Assembly (NCBI GenBank): GCA_964592425.1 | Contig: CAZQCG010000002.1 | Span: 149,736-213,735 of the forward strand | Length of the DNA: 64,000 nt | Direction: 5' to 3' | Origin: Viridilinea sp964592425 | GTDB lineage: Bacteria > Chloroflexota > Chloroflexia > Chloroflexales > Chloroflexaceae | Shown: piece by piece, positions 34,415 through 42,469 of the stretch | How positions within the stretch are numbered: position 1 is the stretch's first letter | Layout of the letters: each line of letters starts with the position of its first letter | Translations under genes and position numbers: made by a program | Notes under the pieces: generated by a model | The model's input: only the letters and a program-made list of their open reading frames with translations | Databases searched by the model: none | What the model was told of the DNA's origin: nothing

Positions 34415-35215
34415 ATGAATACTGCTTTGTTAGTCTTTGCCTGTGTGGCCATGCTGGGCTTTCTGGGCCTGATGATCCTGCTGGCTTCGATCAAGATCGT
34501 GCCGGAGTACGAACGCGGGGTAATCTTTCGCCTTGGGCGCCTGCTTGGTGCGCGTGGCCCCGGCCTCTTCCTGGTCATCCCCGTCTTCGAGCGCATGGTG
34601 CGTATCGATACGCGAGTGATCACGATGGACGTGCCGGTGCAAGAGGTGATCACCCTGGACAACGTAACGATCAAAGTCAACGCTGTGCTCTATTTCCAGG
34701 TGATGAATCCCAACTGGGCCGTGACCAAGGTGATGGACTATATCCGCGCCACCATGCAGATTGCCCAGACGACCCTGCGCTCAGTGGTGGGCCAGGTTGA
34801 GCTTGACTCACTGCTGGCCAAACGTGAGGTGATCAACCAGAAGCTCCAGCAGATCATCGACGAGCAGACTGAGCCATGGGGTATCAAAGTGACGATTGTC
34901 GAGGTGAAGGACGTGGAACTGCCGCAGAACATGCAGCGCGCCATGGCCAAACAGGCCGAGGCCGAACGCGAGAAGCGTGCCAAGCTTATCCATGCCGAGG
35001 GTGAGCTCCAGGCCAGCCGCGCCCTCGCCGCCGCCGCCGATGTGATCGCCCGTGAGCCAGTAACGCTCCAACTACGCTACCTGCAGACCCTCACCGAGAT
35101 TGCGGTGGAGAAGAATAGCACGATTATCTTCCCCATACCGATCGAGACGGTGAAGGTCTTTCTTGATGCTGCCAACCGCAGCGGCATCAACCTGCAAGTG
35201 CCGAGCGAGGAGTGA
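34415..35215 (+). CDS. Slipin, SPFH/band 7 membrane protein
   Basis: 266 residues. One N-terminal membrane hairpin (LLVFACVAMLGFLGLMILLA), then the band 7 domain: VPEYERGVIFRLGRLLGARG, VPVQEVITLDNVTIKVNAVL, IIDEQTEPWGIKVTIVEVKD, ELPQNMQRAMAKQAEAEREK, and a C-terminal oligomerisation coiled coil. Slipins assemble into membrane microdomain rings and act with NfeD. It is 29 bases after the NfeD gene and likely co-transcribed. Confidence 0.95.
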   Translation: MNTALLVFACVAMLGFLGLMILLASIKIVPEYERGVIFRLGRLLGARGPGLFLVIPVFERMVRIDTRVITMDVPVQEVITLDNVTIKVNAVLYFQVMNPNWAVTKVMDYIRATMQIAQTTLRSVVGQVELDSLLAKREVINQKLQQIIDEQTEPWGIKVTIVEVKDVELPQNMQRAMAKQAEAEREKRAKLIHAEGELQASRALAAAADVIAREPVTLQLRYLQTLTEIAVEKNSTIIFPIPIETVKVFLDAANRSGINLQVPSEE

Positions 35216-35257
35216 AGAACTTTTGCATAAAGAACATTCTATGCTCGGCCACCCTCT

Positions 35258-35287
35258 TTGACAGCTAAAAATAGCCTCTAGTATAAT
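35258..35287 (+). promoter_or_regulatory. Near-perfect sigma70 promoter of the cruF-type gene
   Basis: TTGACA at 35258-35263, 18 bases, TATAAT at 35282-35287; both hexamers match the Escherichia coli consensus. The cruF ATG is at 35339, giving a leader of about 45 bases. No clear Shine-Dalgarno sequence precedes that ATG. Confidence 0.75.
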
Positions 35288-35338
35288 ACTGGTGAGGGAC
35301 GACATAAGCTCAATTCTTGCTGATAGAACTGTTTATCT

Positions 35339-36199
35339 ATGTTCAAAGTGACCACGCGACTACACATGGTCGTGGCCGCACTCTTTGGCTTGTACCTTTT
35401 ACTCTACCCTGGATCGATCACCCTGGTTGCTCTGGATCGTGTGCCGGTCTGGGGAACATGGATGGGAGGGGCCTTGCTCATCCTCCAGGGCACCCTGATG
35501 GGGCTCTGGCTTACCCTCAACTATGGGCGGATGGGGGCGGTGGCCTCGCTCTGGATTCTCTTTCTCTCCTGGCTGATCGAGCATCTTGGCGCAACCACAG
35601 GCTTCCCCTTCGGCTTCTACAGCTACACCGACGTACTCCAGCCGCAGATTCTGGGGGTCGTGCCACTGGCCATCCCCTTCGCCTGGTTGCTGATCGTCAC
35701 TGCGGCGGTTGGCGTGGGTGAACTGGTCTTAGGCCGCGACACTGTACGCAACGTCGATGATTGGCGCGATCGCTTCCTGCGCGTGCTGATGGCTGCTGCG
35801 ATTGCCCTGCTGCTTGATGTAACTATCGAGCCCTTTGCAGTCAACATTAACCGCTACTGGATCTGGAATGATCCGGCAGCAGGGAGCTACTATGGCATCC
35901 CGCTCTCCAACTTCATCGCCTGGTTTGTCACCAGCCTGGTCTTGAGTTGGGTGCTGCTCCACTATCGCACGCGTGCAGCACGGATCGCGCAAAGCTTCAG
36001 TGCCGCCACCATCTGGCCCTGGCTCCCGATCACTCTCTATGTATCCAACCTGACGATGTTTGCGGTTGTCAACCTGGCCCGTGGGCTGGATGTTGCCGCA
36101 ATGCTGGGCGGGCTGATTATGCTGGCCCTGGCAGCAAATTGGTTCTTGCCCAGGCTGACTCGCCTGCTGCGCCGCGTTGGCCAGGAGTCGGGGGCCTAA
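35339..36199 (+). CDS. cruF: CruF-type carotenoid 1',2'-hydratase (DUF422) membrane protein
   Basis: 286 residues with about eight membrane segments. Signature segments are WLIEHLGATTGFPFGFYSYT, GVVPLAIPFAWLL, LDVTIEPFAVNINRYWIWND and YYGIPLSNFIAWFV, which match the DUF422/CruF family. It adds water to the psi end of gamma-carotene or lycopene, giving the hydroxyl that is glucosylated in Chloroflexus-type pigments. It has a strong own promoter and converges on an acyltransferase gene (1-base gap). Related bisanhydrobacterioruberin hydratases belong to the same family, so the substrate is inferred. Confidence 0.85.
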   Translation: MFKVTTRLHMVVAALFGLYLLLYPGSITLVALDRVPVWGTWMGGALLILQGTLMGLWLTLNYGRMGAVASLWILFLSWLIEHLGATTGFPFGFYSYTDVLQPQILGVVPLAIPFAWLLIVTAAVGVGELVLGRDTVRNVDDWRDRFLRVLMAAAIALLLDVTIEPFAVNINRYWIWNDPAAGSYYGIPLSNFIAWFVTSLVLSWVLLHYRTRAARIAQSFSAATIWPWLPITLYVSNLTMFAVVNLARGLDVAAMLGGLIMLALAANWFLPRLTRLLRRVGQESGA

Positions 36200-36200
36200 G

Positions 36201-36974
36201 CTAACGCCCGGTGCGCTGCCTGAACAGGCGCATAAACTGATCAAAGCGCTGGTCGATCCCGCGCCTCCCGCGCAGGATCGGCGCATAGCGCTCAAGGCAA
36301 CCGCTCACCACATCGTCGCGCAAGGCGTCACAGGTAGCCGTCAGGCGGTTGCCAACCTCGGCAAGCACAGCATCACTATCGTCAGGATCGGCAGGCCGGT
36401 AGGCCGGGCCAAGGCGGATGAAGGCATGGGGGCGCTGCTGGCCAAGAAATTCGTAGCGGAGCGCGACTGGCAGCAGGGTGAGTGGGGCCGCCTGCTTGAT
36501 GATACGAGCGATACCAGGGTAGAGCACCAGCGGACGCTGGTCGTTCGGCAAAATACGGCCCTGCGGAAAGATGAAGAGCGCCCGCGCCCGCCGATGGTCA
36601 CGCAACAGGTTCACGGCATAGTGCAGGGTCTGCTCCGATTCGTCAGCATCGGCACGGTTGATCCCGAAAGCGCCTGACCAGGCGAAGAAGCGGTAGGCCC
36701 GCAACTGACGCTCCTCCATCAGCAGGTAGCTGTCGAAGCGCCCACCCAGGACAACGCGGTGGATGACATACATCAAATAGCCGTCCCACCACGCACTATG
36801 GTTGAGGTAGATCAGGAGCGGGCCGTTCTGCGGCAGCGGCAACGGGCCATAGGTCTGTAACCAGACCCGGTGGAAGTCGCGGTACAGTGACCGGCGAGCA
36901 AGGCCCCAGTAGATCAAGGCGTCGCCAAGGGCATTTTTGGCCGCTGGAATAGTCGGGAGCGGTAGGTCACTCAC
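36201..36974 (-). CDS. PlsC-like acyltransferase
   Basis: 257 residues. Motif I LLIYLNHSAWWDGYL (N-H-x4-D), motif III region ALFIFPQGRILPNDQRP (F-P-x-G) and VLYPGIARIIKQAAPLTLLP match lysophospholipid acyltransferases. Because it lies next to cruF, it might be the CruD-type enzyme that esterifies a carotenoid glucoside, but standard 1-acylglycerol-3-phosphate acylation is also possible. The ATG overlaps the upstream gene stop (ATGA). Confidence 0.85.
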   Translation of the reverse strand: MSDLPLPTIPAAKNALGDALIYWGLARRSLYRDFHRVWLQTYGPLPLPQNGPLLIYLNHSAWWDGYLMYVIHRVVLGGRFDSYLLMEERQLRAYRFFAWSGAFGINRADADESEQTLHYAVNLLRDHRRARALFIFPQGRILPNDQRPLVLYPGIARIIKQAAPLTLLPVALRYEFLGQQRPHAFIRLGPAYRPADPDDSDAVLAEVGNRLTATCDALRDDVVSGCLERYAPILRGRRGIDQRFDQFMRLFRQRTGR

Positions 36975-37489
36975 GGGAGCGCCTCAGGGCGGGTCGCCCG
37001 GGCGCGAGCATAAGCATAACATGCTAGCTCAACCGCCTCGTCGGAGATGTTGGCCGAGAGATCGCTGTTGGGGGCATAAAGTTCGCCCAAGATCTCGATC
37101 CCGGCTGTTTCCAGAGCATGGCGCAGTGGCCAGAGTCCTTCAAGCGGGCCATCGGCGAAGACGACCAGGATAGCGAAGCGACGGCCAGTTGGGGGCGGGG
37201 CCGCTTCAAGCGCCTGGGCGAGGGCGTGTAGGCGCGGCGGCAGTAGATCGCCAGGCAGCGGGGTCGCCAAGAGCAGCACCTCGGCATCAACAAGTTCGGC
37301 GCAGACCGGGCCAAGCAGCGGATCATACGTGATCGACGGCTGAGCCACACTGACCAATACCTCGCCCAGATAGGCCGCCCGTTTCACCGGCGGCAGGGCG
37401 GCTAACATGGTGTTGAGACAGTGCGGAGCCGGACCACTGGCGGCGGCACTACCACAGATCCCCAGGCTGAAAATATAACCGTCGTGCAT
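36971..37489 (-). CDS. Flavodoxin-like protein of unknown function
   Basis: 172 residues. The alternation of strands and helices with ILVVFADGPLEGLWPLRHAL and an early FSLGICGSAAASGPAPHCLN loop (similar to the G-S-x-R phosphate loop of NADPH-dependent FMN reductases) suggests a flavodoxin fold, but the FMN loop is not clear. VDAEVLLLATPLPGDLLPPR fits the second flavin loop. It is coupled to the acyltransferase by ATGA and starts 15 bases after dus. Low certainty on function. Confidence 0.6.
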   Translation of the reverse strand: MHDGYIFSLGICGSAAASGPAPHCLNTMLAALPPVKRAAYLGEVLVSVAQPSITYDPLLGPVCAELVDAEVLLLATPLPGDLLPPRLHALAQALEAAPPPTGRRFAILVVFADGPLEGLWPLRHALETAGIEILGELYAPNSDLSANISDEAVELACYAYARARATRPEALP

Positions 37490-37504
37490 GCACAGCTTCT
37501 CCCG

Positions 37505-38545
37505 TCAAACGCAGCGGGCTGTACTATGGGCCAGGGGGATATCCAGAAAGGGGGCAAAATAGCACTCGATGCGCGCCCGGGCCTCGGCGGCGGTCAGGGC
37601 AGTATGAACGGCCACGCGCAGGCGAGCGCTGCCAGGCAAACCGACGGCAAACTGGCCGATCAACTGCTTGAGCTTGTTGAGCGCCAGGCGCGCAGGCATC
37701 TCCTGCTCACAGAGCTCCAGGTAGTTGAGCAGAAAGGCCAGACGGTCGTCGGGTGTAGGCGCAAAGGGCGTGCTACCGGCGCGCAGTTGAGCGATCTGCT
37801 GAAAGATCCAGGGGTTGGCCATCACGCCGCGCCCGATCATCACTCCATCAGCGCCACTACTCTGCAGGCGTTCCAGAGCCATAGAGGCGTCCTGGATATC
37901 GCCACTACCAATCACTGGGATGGTCACCACCTGTTTGACCGCAGCCACGCGCCCCCAGTCGGCGCTACCCCGGTAGCCCTGCTCACGTGTGCGCGGGTGC
38001 AACGTCAGAGCGGCAATCCCGCACTGTTCAGCCAGCCGTGCCGTATCAAGGAAATTCAGGCTGGCCTCGTCCCAACCGGCACGAAACTTGAGTGTGACCG
38101 GGATCTGCACTGCTGCGACAACCGCCCGCAGCATGCGCTCCATCTTTGGCAAGTCGCGCAGCAGCGAGGCCCCATGACCGCCGCCGGTCACCTTGGGTGA
38201 GGGACAGCCACAGTTGAGATCAAGGATAGCGGCACCGAGTTGCTCCACCACACGGGCCGCCGCCGCCACCAGATCAGGCTCATTACCTGAGATCTGCATC
38301 GTCAGCGGGCGCTCCTCGGGGTAGAAAGCGAGCAGGCGGTGACGCCGCAGGGCCTTCGGGCTGAGGCTGGCTGCGTTGGTCATTTCGGTACTGACCAGAC
38401 CACAGCCGCCCAGGCGCAAGATGATGCGCCGGAAAACCGTATCAGTCACCCCTGCCATCGGGGCCAGGATGACGTTTGGTGCAATCCGGATCGGGCCGAT
38501 GTGATAATGATCGGGCAGGCGAGCTATCTCGTCATAGCTGAGCAT
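37505..38545 (-). CDS. dusB: tRNA-dihydrouridine synthase
   Basis: 346 residues, TIM barrel plus helical domain. LAPMAGVTDTVFRRIIL, TMQISGNEPDLVAAAA, catalytic Cys in LDLNCGCPSPKVTGGGHGA, VTLKFRAGWDE, LTLHPRTREQGYRGSADW and VIGSGDI. It reduces uridines in tRNA with FMN and NADPH. The type (DusB rather than DusA or DusC) is a best guess from the overall pattern. Followed on the same strand by the flavodoxin-like and acyltransferase genes. Confidence 0.94.
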   Translation of the reverse strand: MLSYDEIARLPDHYHIGPIRIAPNVILAPMAGVTDTVFRRIILRLGGCGLVSTEMTNAASLSPKALRRHRLLAFYPEERPLTMQISGNEPDLVAAAARVVEQLGAAILDLNCGCPSPKVTGGGHGASLLRDLPKMERMLRAVVAAVQIPVTLKFRAGWDEASLNFLDTARLAEQCGIAALTLHPRTREQGYRGSADWGRVAAVKQVVTIPVIGSGDIQDASMALERLQSSGADGVMIGRGVMANPWIFQQIAQLRAGSTPFAPTPDDRLAFLLNYLELCEQEMPARLALNKLKQLIGQFAVGLPGSARLRVAVHTALTAAEARARIECYFAPFLDIPLAHSTARCV

Positions 38546-38591
38546 AGGCCCATTATACCATTCTCACCAGAGCGAACCACCTATCCAGGTC

Positions 38592-38620
38592 TTGACACTC
38601 GCCACAGCCCATCGTAGCAT
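38592..38620 (+). promoter_or_regulatory. Promoter of the ArsR-type regulator gene
   Basis: TTGACA at 38592-38597, 17 bases, TAGCAT at 38615-38620, 33 bases before ATG 38653. Confidence 0.6.
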
Positions 38621-38652
38621 AGGAGTGACAAACCTCATCGTGGAGGTGGATC

Positions 38653-38961
38653 ATGACCCATGCGGAAGGCGAATCAATCCAGGTTGACCACTCCCTCGCC
38701 CAGGCATGCAAAGCCCTCGGGCACCCGATCCGTGTGGCGATCGTGCGCTACGTGCTGCATCACCCCGGTTGCATCGGCAACCAGATCCTCTTACACCTGC
38801 CCGACGACGGCCCCCACGCCCAGTCAACCCTCTCACAACATCTGCGTCAACTACGTCAAGTCGGCCTGCTCGACGCTGACTCCGATGGTCCGGCTGTCTG
38901 TTACCGCGTCAATCGTGAGCGTATCGGCTGGCTGCGCAGCCAGATCGATAGCCTGGCATAG
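38653..38961 (+). CDS. ArsR-family winged-helix regulator
   Basis: 102 residues. ACKALGHPIRVAIVRYVLHH opens the winged helix; the recognition helix is in HAQSTLSQHLRQLRQVGLLD and the wing in ADSDGPAVCYRVNRERIGWL. Only one Cys lies in each of CIGNQ and VCY, with no C-V-C metal motif, so metal sensing is doubtful. GGAGGTGG precedes the ATG. Its own promoter lies upstream. Targets unknown. Confidence 0.9.
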   Translation: MTHAEGESIQVDHSLAQACKALGHPIRVAIVRYVLHHPGCIGNQILLHLPDDGPHAQSTLSQHLRQLRQVGLLDADSDGPAVCYRVNRERIGWLRSQIDSLA

Positions 38962-38994
38962 GGGTAAGATAGCCCTTTAGCGCCCCAGGTCCAG

Positions 38995-39957
38995 CTACTC
39001 TACAGGGACGGGAATCTGTTCAAGGATGCCAGCAATGACCATCGCTGGACGACGTCCACGCAGGCGGGCCTCGGCGGTGAGCAACAGCCGATGGCTAAGC
39101 ACCGGGATGGCCAGAGCCTTGACATCATCGGGGCGCACAAAGGCGCGCCCACGCATGGCAGCGAGAGCCTGAGCACTCTGATAGAGAGCCAATGAGGCAC
39201 GCGGACTCGCACCAAGCTCGACCTCACTATGCTGTCGCGTGGCCCGCACCACCTCAACCAGGTAGCGGCGCACCAGGGGCACCACCCCAACCTGGCGCAC
39301 CTCTGTCTGCATCTGCAAAACTGCATCAGCCGCAAGCACCGGGCGCAGTTCAGCCAGGGGATTCTTGCGCTCGTAGCGGCTCAAGATCTGCTCCTCCTCA
39401 TCATGGCTAGGGTAGCCCGGCTCCAGCTTGAGCAAGAAACGGTCGAGTTGGGCCTCGGGAAGCGGGAAAGTACCTTCAAGTTCGACCGGATTCTGGGTGG
39501 CGATCACCAGGAAGGGGCGTGGCAAGGGGCGTGTTACTCCATCAATCGTCACGGTACGCTCCTGCATCGCCTCAAGCAGCGCACTCTGCGTGCGCGGGGT
39601 GGCCCGGTTGATCTCATCGGTCAGCACCACCTGAGCGAAGATCGGACCCTGGCGAAATTGGAACTCGCCAGACTTCTGGTTAAAGAAGGAGAGCCCGGTA
39701 ACATCGGAGGGCAGCAGGTCGGGGGTGAACTGGATGCGCTGAAAGCTACAGCCAAGGGAGGCGGCGAGCGCTCGTGCCAGGCTGGTCTTACCGGTGCCGG
39801 GCACATCCTCAAGCAGGACATGGCCCTCGCAAAGTAAGGCGACCAGCAAAAGCTCAACCACCTCGCGCTTACCAACAATTGCCTGAGCGATACTGGCCCG
39901 TACCTGCTCGGCCTGGATCCCAAGTGCCGCGACCCGCTGATCACTAAGCTGCTGCAC
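38995..39957 (-). CDS. MoxR-family AAA+ ATPase
   Basis: 320 residues. Walker A LEDVPGTGKTSLARALAASL, Walker B LTDEINRATPRTQSALLEAM, sensor 1 VIATQNPVELEGTFPLPEAQ, arginine finger region LDRFLLKL, and a lid domain. MoxR ATPases act as chaperones that mature metal- or vWA-domain partners. The usual DUF58 and vWA companions are absent here, so it is an isolated copy. Confidence 0.95.
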   Translation of the reverse strand: MQQLSDQRVAALGIQAEQVRASIAQAIVGKREVVELLLVALLCEGHVLLEDVPGTGKTSLARALAASLGCSFQRIQFTPDLLPSDVTGLSFFNQKSGEFQFRQGPIFAQVVLTDEINRATPRTQSALLEAMQERTVTIDGVTRPLPRPFLVIATQNPVELEGTFPLPEAQLDRFLLKLEPGYPSHDEEEQILSRYERKNPLAELRPVLAADAVLQMQTEVRQVGVVPLVRRYLVEVVRATRQHSEVELGASPRASLALYQSAQALAAMRGRAFVRPDDVKALAIPVLSHRLLLTAEARLRGRRPAMVIAGILEQIPVPVE

Positions 39958-40048
39958 AGCACCTCCTCACTTGAAGGATATGCCATGGTATACTGGCATT
40001 ACGTTGAAGCAAAACTGGGATCTTTGTTGCGCCTAAAGGTGAGGCCCT

Positions 40049-40348
40049 ATGCGACTTTCGGAAGATAAGGTGCGCCGGATCGCCGAACGCCTGCATGACG
40101 AACTGGCCCAGCTTGGCCTGCTTGAGTACCGCGAACCTGTCGGTGTGCGGACGGGCGGCGGGCGAGCTGCACGGGTAAAGGTGATCTACGATTTTATCGT
40201 TGAGGATCTGCGCACTGAAGAGGCAATCGACGCTGAGGTTGAGCAAGTTTTGGCCACCTACAGCCGCGAGATTAAGGGCACCGAGCGTGATATCCTCTTC
40301 CGCAAACATAAAGAGGCAATTGCACGCAAGCGGGGCTATATGCTCTAG
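40049..40348 (+). CDS. DUF507-family protein
   Basis: 99 residues: MRLSEDKVRRIAERLHDELA, VIYDFIVEDLRTEEAIDAEV and the basic end DILFRKHKEAIARKRGYML match DUF507. Highly charged and helical; function unknown. The C-terminal Lys/Arg-rich helix could bind nucleic acid. Divergent from the MoxR gene; a TATACT box is at 39989-39994. Confidence 0.85.
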   Translation: MRLSEDKVRRIAERLHDELAQLGLLEYREPVGVRTGGGRAARVKVIYDFIVEDLRTEEAIDAEVEQVLATYSREIKGTERDILFRKHKEAIARKRGYML

Positions 40349-40385
40349 CTAGCTGGAACCCACACTTACGCAATCAGAGCAGACT

Positions 40386-40413
40386 CTCAGGGCGCAGCGT
40401 GCTGCGCCCTGAG
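40386..40413. terminator. Strong hairpin between convergent DUF507 and subtilisin genes
   Basis: CTCAGGGCGCAGC (40386-40398) and GCTGCGCCCTGAG (40401-40413) form a perfect 13-base inverted repeat around 2 bases. It lies 37 bases past the DUF507 stop and 11 bases past the subtilisin stop. No U-tract is seen on either strand, but the position suits a bidirectional terminator. Confidence 0.65.
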
Positions 40414-40424
40414 CCATACCGAAG

Positions 40425-42383
40425 CTAACGCCAACCACGCAGGTGGGTATATTCTGAACCGAGCAGACCACGCATGACGCGCCCACCACCGTGGTGTTCC
40501 AGACGGGCGCGCTCGAACCATTGCACAGTCAGGCGCACCCCGGGCGCAACTTCCTCCTCCTGCGCTGCCGAAATAGGCATCCCGAAGAGGGCCAGGCTCT
40601 CGGCTTCGCTAATGCCACGCACCCCCAGGTCGAGTCCCGCAGCGCGCCAGGCACTCAAGAAAGGTTCACAAAGCGACTGGCCAGTCTCGGCAAAGTAACG
40701 ACATCCGGGAACCTGGCCGCTGCGCGGGAAACTGAACCAGTCACGCCCGGCGGCCTGCAGGGTCGCATCACCAATCCGGGTTAGCTGCACCTGGTAAAGT
40801 GACGGCTGCTCAGGGTGCAACTCGAAGCGGTGACGCTCGAAATACTGCACGGTATAGGCGCGCCCGTCAGTAGCGGTCTCAAGCAACTCTTCACTGATCG
40901 GGAAGCCGAAGGTGCCAATTCCGCCCTGACGCTCCCAGTAGCCGCGGAAAGCGCCGCGCAGGGTATGGCCGGTCTCGGGGAAATAGCGCAGATCGGCATC
41001 AGGCGGCGGTGGGGGCACCGCTGCAAAGGCCGGGGCCGGGACAACTTCGGGCGGGGTTGGCTGGGGCTGCTGCGGCACCGGCTGGGGTGCTGGGATCGGC
41101 TGGGGCTGCTCCGGCACCGGCTGGGGTACCGGCGCGGGGGGATCAAACGGGCAGCCGTGATAGTCAGCGGCAAGCTGCACGGCCCGGAGCACGTTCAAAC
41201 GACCATAACCATACTCTGGGTCACGGCCAGGAGCGCCACGGTCATCGGCAGTTGCACGCAGGATGCAGCTAAGATCGTACCAGCCCAGGTCGGGCCGGAG
41301 CGAGAGTACCAGGCCAGCGGAAGCGGCAACCCAGGGGCTGGCAAAGGATGTGCCAGTCAGTGCGGCATAGGCCCCCCCAGGCAGCGTACTAAAGATGCCG
41401 ACCCCAGGTGCCGCCAGGTCAAGATGGTCACCCGTATTAGAGAAGTCGGTCAGACGATCCTGGCGATCAGTTGCCCCAACTGCAAGCACTTCGGGATAGG
41501 CCGAGGGATAACTGGGTGTATTGCTAGTCTGGCGCTCGTTACCCGAGGCGGCCACGATCAGCACGCCATGATCGAGGGCATACTGTACCGCCTCGCGCAG
41601 GGTACGCGTATCGTTCGGCCCGCCCAGGCTCAGGTTGATCACCCGGGCCCCATGATCCACTGCCCAGCGCATGCCAGCGGCGACCGTTGCATCGCTCCCG
41701 GCCCCCTGGGCGTTGAGCACCTTGACCGGGAGGATGCGACAACCCCAGCAGAGGCCAGCGATGCCCTGGCCGTTATCACCAGTCGAGGCAATCAGGCCAG
41801 CTACGGCAGTGCCATGACCATTGTCATCACCAGCATCAGCACCACCACTGTAAATATTGTAGCCAGGCAATACCTGACCGAACAGATCGGTGTGACCCCC
41901 ATCAACACCTGTGTCGAGTACGGCAATCACTACCTGCGCACCGATCGTCACATCCCAGGCTGCGGGAACCTGCAAGGTCTCCAGCGACCACTGGCGTGCC
42001 AGGTCAGGGTCATTGGGCATACGCAGGGGCGTCATCAGATATTCAGGCTCAGCATAGAGGAGCGCCGGGTCGGCGTTGAGCAACGCCGCTGCCTTGAGCG
42101 GGTCGGAGGTTGGATCGATCCAGAGGCGGTAGGTGGGTGCCCCAGGCCCGATCGGGGTAGCAGCAGAGGCCCCCAGGCTGACCAGCAGCCGTTCAAGGCG
42201 CGGGTGATTGGCCTGGCCCAGCGCCGAGAGGCTCACGCCTGGGGCTGGACGGAGCAACACCACTCCCGGCACAATCCCCCCAGCATGCCCACGCTGCGGC
42301 TCTGCCGCCCATACGCCGGTGGCCAGTAAGCTCCAACATAGTACCAGCAGGAACAGCCCGTTACGGATAAGACGGAGGTGCAT
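40425..42383 (-). CDS. Secreted subtilisin-like serine protease (S8) with C-terminal repeats
   Basis: 652 residues. Signal peptide ending around ATGVWA, an inhibitor I9-like propeptide (~38-120), and an S8 domain with Asp157 (VIAVLDTGVDG), His190 (DDNGHGTAVAGLIA) and Ser346 (LTGTSFASPW), so the triad is complete. A Pro/Gln-rich linker (~410-455) leads to two repeats (~465-545 and ~570-650) of the form YFPETGHTL...FGFPIS...QYFERHRFE and YFAETGQSL...FGMPIS...QWFERARLE. Such repeats are common at the end of Chloroflexi exoenzymes and may bind wall or sheath material. Probably external. Confidence 0.94.
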   Translation of the reverse strand: MHLRLIRNGLFLLVLCWSLLATGVWAAEPQRGHAGGIVPGVVLLRPAPGVSLSALGQANHPRLERLLVSLGASAATPIGPGAPTYRLWIDPTSDPLKAAALLNADPALLYAEPEYLMTPLRMPNDPDLARQWSLETLQVPAAWDVTIGAQVVIAVLDTGVDGGHTDLFGQVLPGYNIYSGGADAGDDNGHGTAVAGLIASTGDNGQGIAGLCWGCRILPVKVLNAQGAGSDATVAAGMRWAVDHGARVINLSLGGPNDTRTLREAVQYALDHGVLIVAASGNERQTSNTPSYPSAYPEVLAVGATDRQDRLTDFSNTGDHLDLAAPGVGIFSTLPGGAYAALTGTSFASPWVAASAGLVLSLRPDLGWYDLSCILRATADDRGAPGRDPEYGYGRLNVLRAVQLAADYHGCPFDPPAPVPQPVPEQPQPIPAPQPVPQQPQPTPPEVVPAPAFAAVPPPPPDADLRYFPETGHTLRGAFRGYWERQGGIGTFGFPISEELLETATDGRAYTVQYFERHRFELHPEQPSLYQVQLTRIGDATLQAAGRDWFSFPRSGQVPGCRYFAETGQSLCEPFLSAWRAAGLDLGVRGISEAESLALFGMPISAAQEEEVAPGVRLTVQWFERARLEHHGGGRVMRGLLGSEYTHLRGWR

Positions 42384-42424
42384 AGTTCACCGCAGCGTTG
42401 TTTGGTTTGAAAACGAGTCGGCGA

Positions 42425-42455
42425 GACCTGGCAGGTCTTAAAAACCTGCCAGGTC
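42425..42455. repeat. Interrupted palindrome between enolase and subtilisin genes
   Basis: GACCTGGCAGGT (42425-42436) pairs with ACCTGCCAGGTC (42444-42455) across a 7-base A-rich loop; one more A-T pair extends the stem. It is 15 bases past the leftward enolase stop, so it may act as its terminator, but it also resembles short interspersed palindromes that recur in Chloroflexi genomes (recollection, not checked). Confidence 0.55.
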
Positions 42456-42469
42456 TTTAAGACCCATCA

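Noticed and set aside
40815..42329. Long plus-strand open frame (504 codons)
   Set aside because: It is antisense to the subtilisin gene, which has a full catalytic triad and signal peptide. The antisense protein has no recognisable domain and odd composition; long shadows are expected at high GC.
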